Assembly (NCBI GenBank): GCA_003538625.1
Contig: DPRR01000028.1
Coordinates: forward strand, 248,001 to 312,000
From: Ignavibacteriales bacterium
GTDB lineage: Bacteria; Bacteroidota; Ignavibacteria; Ignavibacteriales; Ignavibacteriaceae
Reading direction: 5' to 3'
Length of the DNA stretch: 64,000 nt
How positions within the stretch are numbered: position 1 is the first letter of the stretch; each line of letters starts with the position of its first letter. The notes below the pieces were generated by a model. That model saw only the letters and a program-made list of their open reading frames with translations, made no database searches and was not told the origin of the DNA. The position numbers were made by a program, and so were the translations under genes. This document shows positions 63,034 through 64,000 of the stretch, one piece after another.

Positions 63034-63534
63034 GTGCCAACCACAAAAGAAAACCTTAAAGAAGCTTTCGCCGGCGAAAGCCAGGCTAATCAAAAGTATC
63101 GTGCATTTGCAAAAAAAGCTGAGCGAGATGGGTTTCCAAACATAGCCAAACTTTTTAACACCGCAGCAGAAGCAGAACGAATCCACGCTGAAGGACATCT
63201 TGGTGCTTTAGACGGAATTACATCAACTGTTGAAAATTTAAAAACAGCAATTGCCGGCGAAACCTACGAATACACAACAATGTATCCAGCCATGCTTGAT
63301 CAGGCAGAGAAGGATAACCATAAAGCAAAGCGAATGTTTAAGTATGCTGTTGAAGCAGAAAATGTTCACGCACAACTTTATAAGCTTGCGCTGGCAGCCG
63401 CCGAAATCGGAAAAGATTTAGATGTAACGGAATTCTATTTATGTCCTGTTTGCGGACATATTGAGTTTGGCAAGCCGGAAAATAATTGTCCGATTTGTGG
63501 AACTCTTGCATCAAAGTACATAAAAGCTGCATAA
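63034..63534 (+). CDS. rbr: Rubrerythrin
   Basis: This 166-residue protein has a ferritin-like four-helix domain with the diiron ligands in the GESQANQKY, EAERIH, GETYEY and EAENVH motifs, and a C-terminal rubredoxin-type iron site C137-x2-C140 and C152-x2-C155. It reduces hydrogen peroxide in oxygen-stressed anaerobes or microaerophiles. The start is GTG with GGGAGAG upstream. Its presence fits an organism with low oxygen tolerance. Confidence 0.95.
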   Translation: MPTTKENLKEAFAGESQANQKYRAFAKKAERDGFPNIAKLFNTAAEAERIHAEGHLGALDGITSTVENLKTAIAGETYEYTTMYPAMLDQAEKDNHKAKRMFKYAVEAENVHAQLYKLALAAAEIGKDLDVTEFYLCPVCGHIEFGKPENNCPICGTLASKYIKAA

Positions 63535-63599
63535 AAAGTAAAAGTATATATTCATTGTTATCATCACTAACATTTAATAACAAAATAAAGGTGTGTGAA

Positions 63600-64000
63600 A
63601 TGAAAAAGTTGTACCTGGCTTTGTTCTTAATACTCGCGATTGGTTTTACACAAACCACACAAGCCCAGTTTTTTGATAAGCTGAAAAAAAAGACTGAAGA
63701 AAAAATTAAAAAAGAGGGAGAAAAAAGAGTTGAAGATAAAATAAATAAGGGGGTAGAAAAGGGTTATGATGAAGTTGAAAATCAGGCTGAAGGAACTGGC
63801 GACGATCAGAATCAAAACGAGGACGCAAATAAAGATGGACAGAAAAGTGATAACGAAAAAACTTCTGACAACAATAATCCTCAGGAAGATCCGCAGTTTG
63901 TGGCAAGTTCAAAATATGATTTTGTACCGGGCGAAAGAATAATCCTGTTTGATGATTTCAGTCAGGATGCTGTTGGTGATTTTCCGGCATTATGGACAGC
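63600..64000 (+). CDS. Partial gene, exported OmpA-like protein (cut by window edge)
   Basis: An ATG at 63600 opens a frame that stays open to the last base. It has a signal peptide (ending near QTTQAQ), then a long Lys/Glu and Asp/Gln-rich helical linker, and then the segment PGERIILFDDFSQDAVGDFP, typical of the region before the OmpA-like domain in Bacteroidota outer-membrane proteins. Only about 133 codons are inside the window, so the C-terminal OmpA domain is not seen. Some shorter frames on the opposite strand are only shadows of this gene. Confidence 0.75.
   Translation, partial: MKKLYLALFLILAIGFTQTTQAQFFDKLKKKTEEKIKKEGEKRVEDKINKGVEKGYDEVENQAEGTGDDQNQNEDANKDGQKSDNEKTSDNNNPQEDPQFVASSKYDFVPGERIILFDDFSQDAVGDFPALWT

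Overview
The window looks like chromosome from an AT-rich member of the Bacteroidota/Chlorobiota side of the tree, most likely an Ignavibacteria-type bacterium. No rRNA or tRNA gene is visible, so this rests on protein features: four secreted proteins end in a type IX secretion C-terminal domain carrying the YPNPFNP motif typical of that group, there are many lipoprotein signals, and several small RRM proteins. Nearly all genes are short housekeeping or envelope units separated by AT-rich spacers full of small palindromic repeats.

Layout. 1-5 kb: a class C serine hydrolase, a T9SS-sorted protein, a diheme cytochrome c and a small membrane protein. 5.3-9.8 kb: a five-gene plus-strand operon (DUF3108, AUR1-like PAP2 phosphatase, two NAD-dependent sugar epimerase/reductase-like proteins, a CPBP membrane protein) that looks like envelope lipid or glycolipid metabolism. 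10-17.3 kb: esterase, flavodoxin-like protein, a zinc-finger/SpoIIE phosphatase fusion, lipoproteins, a monoheme cytochrome and a SnoaL-like protein. 17.3-26 kb: an accessory island with repeats on both sides. 26-56 kb: secreted and housekeeping genes, including a monoamine-oxidase-like flavoprotein, AraC regulator, FG-GAP/CARDB protein, TPR protein, GH9 glucanase, amidase, radical SAM protein, a BNR-repeat T9SS protein and an S9 peptidase. 56-64 kb: RRM proteins, metH under a SAM riboswitch, rfaD/hldD, an acidic protein, a NUDIX hydrolase, rubrerythrin and the start of an OmpA-type gene cut by the window edge.

The most notable system is a compact minus-strand operon at 24081-20357. Its order is QueC-like enzyme, tRNA-guanine-transglycosylase-like enzyme, CD-NTase, two-TM SLATT-like protein, HhH DNA-glycosylase-like protein. 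This is the gene content of type IV CBASS, a rare antiphage class. The CD-NTase begins MGGSGSG, the kind of glycine N-terminus that, as I recall it, a QueC-like partner modifies with a deazaguanine. A CoiA-like nuclease lies just upstream, and an HNH nuclease, a C2-domain secreted protein and an XRE regulator lie convergent to it.

A second theme is small palindromic DNA. A 140-bp inverted-repeat element occurs twice, a 129-bp block occurs twice, and an eleven-unit 21-bp array and several shorter families are present. Two of these families sit in frame inside T9SS protein genes and are translated (DPSTGSGQ and PSPTPSLREG), and one palindrome is nested inside another at the same internal position in separate copies. 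A third theme is RNA-level control: metH has an S-box riboswitch with a readable terminator/antiterminator, and two RRM genes share a conserved leader.
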